A DNA stretch of 64,000 nucleotides. Origin: Pipra filicauda. Its lineage: Eukaryota > Chordata > Aves > Passeriformes > Pipridae. Position numbers and translations under genes: made by a program. Below the pieces are notes generated by a model. That model was not told where the DNA came from and ran no database searches. It worked only from the letters and a program-made list of their open reading frames with translations. Shown in pieces: positions 45,431 through 59,060 of this stretch (position 1 is its first letter; each line of letters begins with the position of its first letter). Where the stretch lies: the NCBI RefSeq assembly GCF_003945595.2, contig NW_024103874.1, forward strand, positions 4,536,001 through 4,600,000, read 5' to 3'.

Positions 45431-47029
45431 AAACACTAGCAGTTTCAAATCCTAACAGTGGTAATCAGTCAAGATAGCTTTGGTTCAAGTAGGCCTGTTA
45501 AACAAAGGCTTCCCAGTGCCATTTCTGATAAGGATCTAACTGCTAATCTTTTACTTTGCAGCCAGTCAGAGTCTTGGGCACAGCTCTTCCCTCCTTGTGA
45601 GACTGTTGCAGGGAACAATAAGAATATTGATTCTTTTTTTTTTTTTTTAAGACTCATAATACCACAATGATTTCCACCCCCCTCCCCTTTATTTTCTCCA
45701 GCATTTGGTGGGTTTTGCTCAGCTTTAATTGCTACAAAGCTCTCCTGTTTTCTGTTGTTAGCACTAAATCTGTATCCTGCTCCCTGCCGCATGGCAGCGG
45801 TTAGGACATTTTATTGTCTCTTTAATCCCAGTTCTTCTGTTGTGCATCTTCCTCTGCAAGGAGAAAAAGCTGCCCAGTGAACCCCAAAGCACAGAGGAAA
45901 AACACAAAGGATGTAAATAAAAGGACTGGATGGGATATCCTGGTTAAGCACTTACAGAGCAGGAGCTGTTTGCTGGGAGAGGGGTGCCGAGAAGGAATTT
46001 TGCTGGTTTTCGTTTAAGGATGAATGTAAGAGTGGAAGTACCTAAAATGGCTTAACTGGAATGCCTTGGGTTTATTCAGAAAGATTTCTGTCTATGCAGC
46101 CATTCAACTGATTGGGAGAAAAAGTGAAGTATTGTCACTGATAATTTTTCCATTAAACCATTATCCCAATTTTCTATTCACGAAATATTTTCCCCTGTAG
46201 TGAACACTGTTATGTTTTTTAATGTGTACAAGATATTTTAGCTGTTTCCCTGCCTTCAATTTCAAAAAGATAAAAAAAAAGAAGTCACAATTCAAAATAC
46301 TTTTATCAGCTTTAATAACCACATTATCACGCTAGTTTTGGTTTTATGACATATTCTGCATGGAACTCAAATGCAGCAAAACTATATATCTCCATTTAAA
46401 TAAATGGAGAGGATCTACTGAACAATTCCTTCTGGTTGGATTATAGGTGGAGCAACAATAATAAGTATACTCAGGTCATGTAGCTCTTTACATTAAAACT
46501 TAGTTTCACATTGTTTCAAATTTTGACAACTTTTAGCCCAGATTTTAACAGAAACAATGCACCCATTTCTCAGAACAGGATCAATGAAAATCAGAAAGCT
46601 CTGTCCAATAAATCACTATTTTTGGAGCCTGTCTCACAGTCACTTGCTGGGTGTTTTCCCCTCACATCGGGATTTGCGAAGGGCCGTGTGCTCTTTCCCA
46701 TGAACTTTGCATTTATCCACTCCTCTAGTGCTCTCTGGTTCCTGTGGGAAATCTCTTTAATGCTGGAAATCCTGAGGTTAACTAGCTACAATTGGTATTT
46801 ATTTATTAAAAGCATTGGCTGGTCTTGAGGCTGAGCAAGGATGGGTTTCTCATCCAGGAGATGCAGGGATTTACCTGGGGGAACAAAATCAGCTGAGGCC
46901 AAAGGGTCCCATCCATTCCTGGGTGCATCACCAGGTCCACTTCAACAGATAAGGGATGCAGGAGACCTCGATCCCTCATCCCACTGTCCTTCACTGCACT
47001 GACCAGCACATCATGGTTGTCATTATTAG

Positions 47030-47480
47030 ATTTTTTTTTAAATTCTATCGCTTGTCTTTTTTATGGTCAGACAGTCACCTGTCAGCATCAATTACGGGAG
47101 TTAATATTGATGTCCTCTTAAAAGAGGTTTAAATATTAAAGTGAAAAGGGACTTGCTCTGGGCTTCATCTCTTTGTGGTGCTCGTCAATAAAACCTGAAC
47201 TTGCAAAACAGTTGTCACAGCGATTTTTTGTGTCTTGCGCTGACGTGACGCCCGAGCGGCAAAAGTCGCCGGGATTTTTCAAATGAGCAAACTGCACTTA
47301 TTAATTATGCTACTAATGACGACTCCAGATAGCTGCTCTGAGGAAGACAATGGCTGAAACTTGCTCCTTGCAAAAGGGGCAGTGGAGGAGCAGTTGCCTC
47401 TGTTGTATTTAGAGGCTTTAATGCAGGAAAAAAATCTTCCTCTGCTTCTGGGGAAACAATCATTCACACCTATAAACCCG
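47030..47480. promoter_or_regulatory. Candidate enhancer block with a CRE-like site
   Basis: Left part has CATCAATTACGGG and GTTAATATTGATG. The centre has a small CpG cluster with GCTGACGTGACGCCC (CREB/ATF half-sites) and AAAAGTCGCCGGG. The right part has CTTATTAATTATGC and CTAATGACGAC. The mix of CpG-containing and TAAT-rich sequence differs from the flanks and resembles a conserved non-coding element. No comparison was possible. Confidence 0.33.
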
Positions 47481-49487
47481 AACCCTCAATATGCATATCT
47501 TTATTTTAACCACCATGCTATTTATTGATTTTCCCTGCAATTATGCAGCGCTGTATTTATTTGCAGCAGGGCTCTGCTGTGCCATATATTAAACCTCCCT
47601 TCCTCCAGTGGTGGCTCTTTAGAAAAATGCTTCTGATTTCCCCTCAGAGTATGAGGTCAATAGGCCATAACTTATGATTTTGAACCTATAGCCAGACCTA
47701 ATTTATGGATCATTTCTGGTTTCTTGTGTTTAACTGTTTCTGGGAGAGGTTTTCATCAGAGAGAGGGAGCAGATCTATGTGCACAGCTGAGATCCAGACC
47801 TATGGACTGTAGGAAGGCTCAGGGCAATGCTATAGCTAATTCAGATCTGCTTCTCTATAAATTATGTATAGTTCTCCTGAAAAATGTTTGTATTTCCTAA
47901 TATACCTCTAAATTATTTCACTAAAGCAAGGGAAATGTTGTTAAGAAAGTCAGTTCTCACGTAACAGAAATTAACTTTCATTTGCTAAGCACAGAATGCA
48001 TTTAATTCTCAAATTTTGTTTATTGGGCTAATATTGACAAAATATGAATTTGCTTTTCTTACTTCACAACTTTGGCAATATTTGCCATGGACAAAAGGTG
48101 AAGGTTTTACATTACAATGTGTAAACATTAAAAAAAATAATCTGGTCTCCAGCACCATCAGGTTTGCATCAGGGTGGGGTGTCAGGGCGATGCTGTGGGC
48201 AGGATCAGCAGAGGTATGGCTGAAATGAAGGGGTTCACACGCTGTTTTCTCCGACACAAACTGGCTCAGGGAGCTCAGGAAAGGGTCAATTCCCCCTTCC
48301 AGAAGTCTTTCTGATTAAAGGTAGAGAAAACTGTGTGTATAAATGGGGGCAGCACAGGCTGCCTGTACAGAGGGAAGTGTCTGGAGTCAGCTGGGCCAGG
48401 GCCGTGGCTTGCTACATGCATCAGTTCATTTTTGACTTAACTGCCTGAGCAGCTCCTGGGAGCGATCCCCTTGTGCTTTCCATCACCAAAACCATCTGCT
48501 AGAGTTGTGCCTGGAATTGCCTGGTCCTCTGGAGGCAGCAGGGAGAGAAAAAAAGAAAAAAAAAAAAAGCAAAGTGAAATTCTTCCCTGGAAAGAAGTAA
48601 AATAAATAATTAAATAAATAAATTTTAAAAGATTTAACCCATTCGATCCCGAACGGCGTTTTTTTTGCAACCCCAACTCAGGTCAGGCAGGGGCTGGGTT
48701 GGATCCATCCTTCAGGAGCTCACTGGTGGTACTGGGTGCCTGGAGGTTCACCAGGTGCCTGGAGGGTGTGATGGAACATGCCAGGGAACAAGTAGATGGA
48801 GTCAAAAGCTGCTGATGAGGTTCGGATGTGAGCCGGTGCCAGGCACACTCAGCAGCGGCTCCGTGGCTGCGTCAGCACCGAGCTTGCCATGATAACCCTC
48901 AGTTCTGCACACCCAGGCATGTGGGATCACAGGAAACACAGCTACAAAAATGCCAGGGGCAGTCCAGAGTGAGGAGTGAGCTGCTCCTCTCTCCCTGGGG
49001 CATGGGCAGGGTGTCCATGGCTGCCCAGGGTGCCGCAGGGGCAGCTGCACACGTGGTGAGTGTGTGAGTGCTCACGTCTGCCCCAGCAGGCTCTGACCCC
49101 CCGCCGTACCCAAGCACCACAGGGCGACTTGGAGATGAACCCACAGCCTTTAATCCTGGATTTATGGCTGCTACTGATCCTAAGCTAACCCCCTGCCATT
49201 ACAGTGTCTGAATGCAACTTTGGGGATTAATAAATGGGAAAAGTCGAGGCCTTAACTGTCAGGAATATTGTAGATGTGCCCGGCACTAAAACCAACAGCC
49301 ATAAACCACGGAGGAATCCACTTCACCTAAAGAGAAACCAGCTGCAGAGGGTTAACAGAGTCCAGCCATCATGCCAAGAGACGCAGCCACCGCTCCAGGC
49401 TCCAGTGTCGCGTCGCAGGAGCCCAAGGAGTTAAACCCAAGCAAACCTCCTCATGCATTTTATGTCACAACTCCCCCCTTTTTGTCT

Positions 49488-49502
49488 GTGTGTGTGTGTG
49501 TG
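49488..49502. repeat. (TG)n microsatellite
   Basis: Seven to eight TG units. Confidence 0.85.
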
Positions 49503-50774
49503 ACCAAGCCAAGTTCTTTTTTAGCTCTACCCTTTTGAAAACTGCTGGTTACAGATAAATTAAAATGCCAGAACTGAAATTGCCCACGTTAGCCCCTAAG
49601 GGAGCCTGCACTGTCATCTTTCATTAGATGCTGATAGACCAAAAGCCCAAGGCAAAGTGAAAGCTGGTTCCTAAGAAAGGGCTGGGAGCCAGGAGCTGCA
49701 TCTCTCTGCTGTAATCTTGCATCTCTGTCCTTTTAAGTTTAAGCTGAGCAATGCTTTCTTGGACATGTCTGTTTTCATACTGCAAATTTCAGTCTTAAAA
49801 TCAACAGCAAATATGAACAGGGTATTCCACAGAGTCCTAAATTGTCAAGACAAGCCAGTGCATTTTCTCAGAGCAATCTGATGGTTTTGTCTGGTGTCAG
49901 CCCTTACATCCTCCAGTGCAGATGATATGTTTGGACGGTTTAATAAAGAGCTGTTTATAAATATGACTGTTATTCTTTTTTAAAAAAATAGCATTACAGA
50001 ATCTTTCAGTAATGGAGGTGGGATTTCCCCCATAATTCTTCCATCTTTTTGCAGGACAGGTAGTGGTTTGGTGGGCTTTGTGAGGTGTAACACGAGGGTG
50101 AAATGGTCAAGTTTAAAAAAAAAAAATTATGCCTGCACAAGATGCTTAATAAACCATAAAGGCCAGTGGCTTTCCAGCATCCTTTCACTTTGTGTTTGAA
50201 TTAAAGATGTGCTATGACTTAGAAAAATGGGGCTTGTCTAGGGTGTGCACAGGCACTGGGCAGCAGGCAGGAGCCTCCAAAAGGAGCAACAGCCAAATCT
50301 GATCCCTAATGAGCAACTCAAACTGTGTTTTGCTGCTGTGCCCAAAGGATAAAAGCTTCCTTATTTTCCCAGGAGCAGTGAATGGGTGAGAAGGCTCTTT
50401 AACATCACCCCTGTGTCACCTTATCCGTACAAAATCAAGCTGAGGAAATCAAGCTGGGAAACCACACTGGGCTGCCTGGTTGTTGTAACCTTTAGATGGA
50501 CAGTCACCATGAAGTTCAATAGCAGGTGGCTGAATGTGGTATCTTTTAAGGCATGCAAAAGTGTTGAAAGCCTGGAGAAACCAGCCCAGTTGTTTTTGCT
50601 CATCTGTCGCTTTAGGCAGTGAAATAATTTACTCCATTTCCATCCACCTTCTTCCCTTTATTTGTATTGAATTATGAAGGGGAAACGAGCCGTCTTAGAT
50701 GTTGCTTACTTTCCTGGAGTCAGCAAAGCTTTGGTTTCCAGACCATTATATCTCTGTGCTCCTAATCTCAATGG

Positions 50775-50791
50775 TTTTTTTTTTTTTTTTT
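50775..50791. repeat. Homopolymer T17
   Basis: Uninterrupted run of 17 thymines. Confidence 0.85.
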
Positions 50792-51992
50792 CCTGGCTGC
50801 TCCTGAATTAATTTTTACTCTGTGTGTACAACACAAAGCAAACAACCGCCCAGCGCAGTCCAGCACGCTTTTCTCTCTGCGGCAGGCAGGGCCGCTTCAC
50901 CGCGTGACACCCGCAGCTGATTGAGTGTGTGGAACCAGAACACAAAGTAAAGAAAACTGGAAGGTATATTGTTCCAAAAGTTATTGGGCAAGGCCGTGGG
51001 GAATTAGTTTTCATTGCTCAACAACTCCAGAGGAGGCAATAATAATGAGCTGCACTTAGCAAAAGTAAATACCTGTGACAACCCCATGGAGGTGCACAGG
51101 GCTCGGGCTGTGTCAGCACTGTGAGCTGGACTCCTCGGGATCATGAAGGAAGGAGGAAAATTTTGGCTTTATTTCTGGGGAGTTTCTGCTGTATCTGAGC
51201 ACTTCAGTGGAAGGCATTTTGGTAGGGATTGTATGAGAGGTTTTAGCAATGACAAACATCCCTGCAATGCAATAATTCGGCATTTTAACTGTAAATTTTC
51301 TTTCACTGCATCCCAGACACTTGATTCCAACATGCAATGAGGAAGGTGATTCCATGGGCTTCATGAACAGCGCTGCCACTGCTCTGCCTTCCCAATTCCA
51401 CTCCTTCTCACTTTTTAAATAAATGTGTTCTTATACGCCACAGATGAAGCCTGTTGCCAGAGGCTGTCATTTGGGATAAAGCAGGGGTTTAATTTCACAT
51501 ATGTGATCCAAATACAATCAGAAGAGTGAAAAGAAGATCAGACTTTGGGTCTCATTATGCTCACTTCTCCTGACTCTGGATAATTTTTGCAGACTAAGGT
51601 TCGTCTGGAGGGTTGGTGCAGGGTGTGAGTGCACCCAGCAAGCCTTTGGGATGCCCAGCAAGGATGCAGTCACATCTCCTTGCCTGGATCTTCCAACCCT
51701 CCAGCATCCACTATATACAGAAAGGTCATGTAAAAAAACCCCAGCCAAGCCTCCAGCACTTTCCAGCAGGAGCCTGGGAACAGCCATCAGGCAGCAATTG
51801 TGCCTGACATTGTGCACATCAGGGTGGTTTCTCTCACTGGTGAGCAGAGGTGGGTGCTCTAAAGAACCTTTTCTGGCCACAGAGCAAAACTGTGGGGTTC
51901 TAAGAAGGGCAAATTTGGTCTAAAATCAGGAATGCCATTTAGTTTCCTGACTTATAGGATAATCACACTCCCTTTACACGGGTGTCATGCCG

Positions 51993-52023
51993 TTTAATTA
52001 GTAAATGATTAATTTGTTAATGA
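51993..52023. promoter_or_regulatory. Homeodomain site cluster
   Basis: TTTAATTAG, ATGATTAATTTG and GTTAATGAT occur within 31 bp, giving at least four TAAT/ATTA cores. Short and inferential. Confidence 0.25.
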
Positions 52024-55000
52024 TTTCCCTGGCATGGAAAGCACTACTGAACAGCTTCTTTTCCCAGCCATGGAAATCTGTGGCAGAAGGGAGGTACATC
52101 TGCACCTTCTCAGGCCTGTCTGGTTACTCCCCCATTCCTCCACTGCTCTACTGCTCTGCTCGGGTCTATGCACTTGGTATCTGCAGCTCCTCTGCAGTAA
52201 GACAGGAAAGGTTTCCATGGGCTGAGCCACATCATTGCTCTCCATGAAGCAGAAAGAGAAAATATATTTTCTCAGAGCTGGACGAGAGCTGGGAACTGAG
52301 TATCAGCTCTCCTGGCAGCCACTGCTGCACCTTGCTCAGAGCCACCTGCAGAAGAGACATGTTTGCATGGCAAAGTCAAACATAAAACATGTTTTTCTGC
52401 TCTGTAAACACTAAAATATCTCAAATTCTGTTTTATTCACAATTTCAGCAAATGAGATTATTGGTGAAAGGAGAAGGAAGCAGAAACGAATTGCAGCCTT
52501 GCTTAGGAAAAAGGAGAGAGACTCATTTAAGCCAATTTCTCCAATCAAGAAGAAAGGCTGTTTGAAAAACAGATCAAAACAAGTCTAGTTTCCTTGCAGA
52601 AGGAGTTGATCAGAACGGCATTTTCCATAAAAAGGGCTCAAGAGGAACTTTGAAAAGACTTGGGCTGATCCCTGGAGTGGTTTGAACCCTCACAGCACAT
52701 GCTGCAGCATTCCCATACCCTGGTGTGGTTGTTTCTCCACCTTCCTCTGTCTCCCAAGGGGTCATTTTGCTACAGAGACAGATGAAAAGCCCCAGAAAGG
52801 TTTCCATTTTCCTGACCCTGCTTGAAAGCTTCTCTGACCAAGATGAATCTGTTCCCTGGCCTCTGGAAGCACCCCAGGTTTCAGGCAGAGATAGGGCTCA
52901 CCACAGCCTGTGCTCTGCTGTGGGTCCTGCCCTTTTAATTTTTGTGAGCAGCTTATCTGCCTTTCCTTATCTCGATTCCTTCCTTCTTCATGATTCCCTT
53001 CTTACCCTTACCTTCCTGCCATCCTTTTCCCCAGTCCAGCTAAACCTCCCTGGGGAGGGGCTGCCCCTTTTACAGCTTTTTGCCTGAAGCTACACATCTC
53101 CCAACCGAGTGCTTTTTTGAGGGCCCTTGATTTTAGAAAGCTCCAGTTTTGGAGCTCAGAGGAGAAGTATAACTGTGACATCAGTATTGTGGCACTGGGA
53201 AAAAACCTGCTGCAAGTGTGAGCAGAGCTGAACCCCTCACATCTTGGCTCCATATTCCTTAGGAAACCTTGGCACACAAATACACTGCCTTTTGTGTGCA
53301 AAGCCGTGCACTCAGCTCTGCAAACTGGTGAGATTGGCTTAAAATTAATGACGTTTTAAAACTGAGTAAAATACATTTTGGGCAACTTTCATCTGCTCCT
53401 TGGCTTTGGAGTGGTTCTCAGTTTGGCCCTGGGGACCACTTCAATCCCATTTCCAAGTTCTTCTCTGTACCCTGGAGGGCCAGACGTCTACTTGAAGAAA
53501 TCAAATCAAATCTGAGATTGCCTAAAACCCCACAAAAATACTGATGCTTTTAAAACCAAACAAAATCTTCACTCCAAATGGAAACTGGGTCCAGCCTGAC
53601 AACAAAAATCACAAGTTGGCACTGCAGCCCTCCCAGCGAGGCATCCTGGCTGATTAGCGCTGCTGCATTAACATGCACACCATAATCTCATTTGCTCCAG
53701 GATTGCTTTGATGTTAATTCCAGCGTTTTGGTGCAGTGTGGTACTGCACTCTGTGTTTCCAGGCTAGCATCCCTCTCTTCTGCAGTCCAAGCCTTTTCTT
53801 TCCCGTGAGTCTGCCCTTGCTGCAGCCACTAAAGCACCAGCCACCTTCATCCTCCCATGGTGTGGCTTTGCCCCCACCTTCCAGCCTGGCCCCACACTGG
53901 TTGTGCTCTGCTTTCCATGTAATTTCCCTCTCCCTATAATTTTCCAGCCATTCTTTCATAAATTTTTTCAAACTAAGAGAACCTTTTCCCCAAGTCCCAT
54001 GACTCCTAGGTAGGATATTCAACTGTGAAGGTTGTCCACTTGGGGGACAAGGGAAGGATATTTGGTGCATCCTGCCCAGTGGGTTTGCTCTGTGGCTCAT
54101 GAACAAATCTGCTGAACCCTGCTGCTGCAGCTGGCCAGCTCTGCTGCCTTCCTTCACTGTGACAGAGGGGACAGCCATGGTGTGGAGGGGATGGGCAGAC
54201 ATCATGGCAAGGACACCAAGCTGAGCCCTGGTCTCTCCAAACACACTCTGCTCATGGGGCTATTTTTATGGCTAGAGGAGAAGGACTGTGGGATGTCCAG
54301 TCAGAGAAGGAGCTCTGAGCTGGCTGCCATCTGCCTGTCAGCCCAGGATAACCATGTCTGCAGCCCATGGAACTGCACAGAGCCATTGGGGCACGGGGGC
54401 TGGGTGGAGCAGGGCCACAGCCCTGGGTGTTGGGGTGCCAGGTACAGGCTCTGTGCTCTCAGGGACAGCTCTGTGTCTCCATAAATAGCTGTGCTCAGTG
54501 TGTGCATGCACAGCTGTGTAAGTTATTGTCCATAGATGCTCCTGAAATCACATACCCCAAAAGCCTTGCACCCCTGGGAAACACTGTCCCCCTCCTTCTG
54601 GATGGCCCCAAGCTGGAGCACAGAAAAAAGCACAAGAAGCCAGTAAATGCAGAGAGTAGTAAATCCTGCTTACTCCAATGAGAAAACAAATGCACTGGTG
54701 CAGCATGGACAAGGGCATCACCAGGTGTTCAGTGAGGTGGGGGACCAAAGTCTGATGTATGTCATTACAGGGAGCAGAGCTATCAAGAGAGCCAGACATG
54801 TGGCCAGGGTTGGCCGGGGCTGGGGCTGGGGTAAAGAGGTTTTGTTCAGAGCAAGGTGGAGGCTTAACCTCTCCACAAAATCAATCATTTACACACTTCT
54901 CCAGTGCGGATTCTGGATATCCCAGACATTTATGACTGCGAGGACTCAGAGCTGCCTCAAAACATGGGCAGGCCAGAAACGCGAGGCTGCTTTATTGTCT

Positions 55001-55619
55001 GGGAGATCAATGACTTTAATAATTAGCATCTTACTTACACATGATTTCTATACTCAATTTGAATCTTAATTAGAGATGGAGAGGGGGATTTAGAAATCCT
55101 GATGTAGCTCATGAGTGTCTCCCGCCTGCTTGGAGGAAACCCTGCAGTGAGACCCATGACGAACCTGCTGCAGCATTGGGGACCTCACCCTGCTGCTTCC
55201 TGGGGAGTATCCAGTCCCTCCAGGGATGCCACCGGAGCTGGAGGGTCCCACAGCCAAGCCCTGTACATTTACAGAGCACAAAGCACAGCTCCAGCCTGCA
55301 AGGACACGGGCTGGCCAAAGGGTAACCACAGGCGCTCACCCAATGCGTGTCTCCAGCTCAGAGGTACCACCAGCACCTTCTGCTAAAGGGAGATGTGATG
55401 AACCCTAGGACTGCCTCTGTTGGTAGGACAGGCTGCAGGGAGCATGGAGCTGCTCTGGATGGGCTGAGGCTGCTAGTCCCAGCATCTGCCCGAAGTGCTC
55501 AGCAGCTGTAAAAATCTGCTGTGATTTAGGGCCCAAGAAAGGGATGGAGGGGCTGTCAGTGCAGGCAGGCGGCTTTAAACCTCAGCCTACGTGTCTTTAC
55601 ACAGGGAGATGCATTAAAA

Positions 55620-55830
55620 AAATGCGAGGCATTTGAAGCCCACCATTTTAATTAAACTGATTTAACATCCGAGCTTGCGAGGGGTTCGGGGCTGGCAAGC
55701 ACAAAGGAGCTGCACAATCACTTTGGCTCCATTGTTGACGGGCTTTTGCTCTCTGTTTGTACAATAACCTATTGAACTTTTCCAGACTGTAATTCAATAC
55801 AGAATAGATCCTTGCAGGAGGCTTTTTTGG
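55620..55830. promoter_or_regulatory. Candidate enhancer block with SOX-type sites
   Basis: Contains CCATTTTAATTAAACTG, a CpG patch, CTCCATTGTTGACG (SOX CATTGTT word) and TGTACAATAACC (ACAATA). The pairing of SOX and homeodomain words in a neural gene neighbourhood is suggestive only. Confidence 0.3.
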
Positions 55831-57798
55831 CAGGGAGCACTGAAGGCCTTGAATCAATTTCACTTTTCCAGCGTGGTTGTTTAATGTATTGATACCAGCT
55901 GGAAAAAAAAAAAAAAAGAAGGAAAAATAAAAAGGAATCAATGTTACTTTTATTTGTCCTGAGCTGAAGCCTTTTGGTTCCGTTCTTTGTGACACTGATA
56001 CCATGCAGCGTGTGGCCATTGTCCCACCTTCGCCAGAGAAAGCAAAGGCTGCTAATGCGAAACAAGGCGGGTTTTTTTGTTGGTAATACTTCCCGCTTTT
56101 GCAAGGGCTTAAAAGGTTTTATAGGAAGAGAAAAGTCCAGCAATCCACCACTGCACGGCTTAGGTGGTTGTTCTAGTGGTACTGAAGCAATGCTGCAGGG
56201 CCAGGACTCTGGGTGTGCAGCCAAGGTGGTGCTCAGGGTCAGGCATCGCCCCGTCACCTGGGCACAAACCTGGAGCTGAGCACAGCATCAGGCCAGATAG
56301 GGCTTCTCCAGCTCCTCTCTGAGGACCCGATTTTAAAAACAGCCCAGGGACTTCCTGCCATGCTCTGGCAGCACAGCTGGAGGGCCCTGCAGGGGGATCT
56401 GTGCTGCATTACCAGTGGGCCAATTTCATCCCCTGCATCCAGGTGTGGCTGTGCAGCCTCGGAGAAAGGGCAAGAGGAGAGAAAACACCAGTATGGCTGT
56501 GGCCGAGCCTGGGGTGGGCTGTCAGCACAGTGCAGCCCACCAGGACCCTTCCACACAGAAGGATGAGGGGTGGGCAGGAGCCCGAGGATGCCCACGGTTT
56601 GGGTAACACGGCAGGAACACGCAGGCTCCGGAGCAAGGGATGCGCTGCGCACCAGAAGCACTCCCAAAAGACAGGGCTGTTAATTGTTACTTAAGCAACG
56701 AAGCTGTTTCAGATTGCCTGGGGTGAAGCAGCGGCAGTGGAAGGTTTCTCACTGCCAGAGTGAGAAGTGGCGTCGTTGGGGCCTCTCTTTGCTGAGAAAC
56801 TTACTGGGAGTGTGAATGAAAACTGTGGGCTGCCCCGGGGCCACTGGTGTGACTGCAAGCATGAAGCACCTGGGAGAGAAACCAGAAAATCCAGCCCAAA
56901 ATGAGCATGTAGAGGGAAAACAAATCCTCTTGGGTTGAGCCAAACTTCCAGACGAAAACAGGGAGCAGGACTGGGAGGTGTCAGACATGTCCTGGGCTCC
57001 CAGGCATCCCTGCTGAGCCGGTGTGCCTTTTCCAGCCCCGGAAGAGGAGCATTTCCCTGCCTTGCCCCCATCCCAGCCCTCCCCCAGCCATGCTGCCTGT
57101 GAGGGTCTGGCCTGTGTGAACCAACTGAATATGGCACACACGAACACACATGAAGAGATAGGGAATGTGCTTGGAGACAATTGCCAGTCATCCCAGGAAA
57201 AGGAAAGGCTGGATTTCACAAGCTCTTAGTGATGAAAAGCACAAATCCCACTGACTTACACTCTCAGAGTATTTTTTCTGTTAGGATTTCTGCAAATGAA
57301 GAGGAGACTGATACTCCAGCAGTTAATTGTGGGAAAATAGGACTGTTTTGAATGGAGTTTCACTTGCTGAAGGTCTGTCCTGAGGAGTTAGTCTTGGGTT
57401 TAAAAGGCAGATGCTTGAGGGCCAGACAGAGCTTTCTGCCCTGCTGTTTACCACGGGTAGAGAGGTAAAATTTACCCCTCTAAGCTACTTTACGCCTACC
57501 TTGTGTCCCTAAAACATATCTGTGTGCATGGCAAGGTGTCTGTTCCTCCCTCTCTCATTAGAAATTCAAGCCCTCTGATATCACTGTAGCGAATCCTGAC
57601 AAACGGAACTGGGAAACACAGTCACTGCTTATAATGAGGTGCTGCAGTGTAAATCTAATCTTCATTTAGAGCAATTTCTGAGAGACAAAGAAAAATCCAC
57701 CTGACGAGGTGTCGGTGAACCGTGCGATGTACCTACAAATCAAAGCCCCACGTCTCAAAACTTAGTTGGGAAGGGGAAATAAATGGAAGGGGAGCAGC

Positions 57799-57813
57799 CA
57801 AGGAGGTGGCAGC
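57799..57813 (+). promoter_or_regulatory. CTCF-like motif
   Basis: CAAGGAGGTGGCAGC matches the consensus at 13 of 15 positions with an intact AGGTGGCAGC core. Confidence 0.33.
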
Positions 57814-57969
57814 CGCGTTGCAGGAGCCATCCCTGGGCAGGATGGGGCAGGTGAGGATGGAATGCCAGGGAGTATCTCCCGTCGGCGCAGCCCCCACCAC
57901 CAAACACCGCCACAGCCACGCACACACGATGTACTCCTGACCCTCAGCATCCCCTTTCTCCCCTTCCTC

Positions 57970-58210
57970 CCCCCCTCCACTTATAAATCAGAGCAGAATT
58001 AATTCAGGCGCCGCGTTTTATTTGATAAACGTCAAAATATGTAAATACCGGGCTCTCTTCCTACAGTCGCTAAAACAAATGGAAAACACATTTATTAGCA
58101 TAGAGATGAGTTTAATCAAATCAGCGGCGAGTACAAATTAGCCACAGGAAACGTAATGAGCTGGGAATTAATTAGCAGCATAATGGTAATAACTTTGCCT
58201 GCTGATTACC
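57970..58210. promoter_or_regulatory. Candidate enhancer block
   Basis: Dense regulatory words in a 240-bp block: CAGAATTAATTCAGGCGCCG, TTTGATAAACG, TTTATTAGCAT, TTTAATCAAATCAG, ACAAATTAGCC, GAATTAATTAGCAG and ATAATGGTAATAAC. Of all segments here it most resembles a deeply conserved vertebrate enhancer by eye. Conservation was not tested. Confidence 0.38.
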
Positions 58211-58971
58211 TTGCGGCCATGGCTCTCCCCCAGGGCTTTCCATGGGTTCTCCAACAGCTGATCTTTTCTGTTGCAGGAGCCCCTGAACTGGAACAGCATG
58301 GCCGACAGCTCCCGTGCAACAGACTGGAGGAGGGGAGGGAGATGGAGCGAGGGAGGGAAAAAAAAAAAGCCGTGTGAAAGATCCACTGCCTTTTACCTTC
58401 CCCAGGCGCGAGCCTGTTCCTTTACCTATCGCTCTCCTGGTTTGTCCTGCCAGGCTGAGCGTTCCCTGCTCCTGCCTGTGGGAATGCTGCCCTCATGGGT
58501 GGTGGGTTGGGTGGGATATCTGGGTCACCTTCCCAAACTGAATATTGCCTCCCAGGCCAGGCACATGGCACATTTCAGAACCCCGGGCTTGTTCCAGCGC
58601 ATCCTGCTGCAAGGGGGTGATGCTGCATCTGACTTGTTCCGAAATAAGTACCCCGGCGGTTTTGGACAGGGGCTGAAGTTGCCGTGGGAAGGGCAGGAGC
58701 AGGCTGACCCCCGGAGACTCAGCTGGCTGTTTGGAGGAGCTGATGTTGCATGAGAAAGGGACAATTGGTGCTCCAGGGGCTTTGTAAAGTGCTGGGCTTG
58801 TAAATTAACTGTTTGACACCAACAGTGATGGAGAACAGTGGGGGGCAGGGGCTGGATGGAGGGAAGGGGCAGTTTCTCTTGATTTATTTGTATTCTTGCT
58901 GCAGTGCCTCTTCTCCTAACACCTGAGCAGTCCAAAATAACTTGCACAGAGCCTTCCAGTGCCGGAGCTAA

Positions 58972-59060
58972 AAGCACTTCATAAGCCTTAATGAATCAAG
59001 CTGTGCAACAGCCCTGCAAGGAATTATTATTCCCAATGGTGCTGGAAGGTTAAGGGGAAA
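58972..59060 (+). repeat. MIR-type SINE fragment
   Basis: AGCACTTCATAAGCCTTAAT, then CAACAGCCCTGCAAGGAATT, then ATTATTCCC and GGAAGGTTAAGGGG follow the MIR order ('AGCGCTTTACA..', 'ACAACCCTGYGAGGTA', 'TATTATYCCCATTTT', 'GAGGTTAAG'). The 'CATTTTACAGATGAGGAAACTGAGG' section is mostly lost. Confidence 0.6.

Larger units (their letters stand above)
45431..58971. other. Intergenic, no gene recognised
   Basis: No supported gene. Simple sequence: T-run near 45634-45648, TAAA-rich stretch 48600-48625, GT run 49488-49502 and T17 at 50775-50791. Candidate regulatory blocks are listed separately at 47.03-47.48, 51.99-52.03, 55.62-55.83 and 57.97-58.21 kb. A further TAAT-rich stretch is at 55010-55080. 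Confidence 0.5.
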
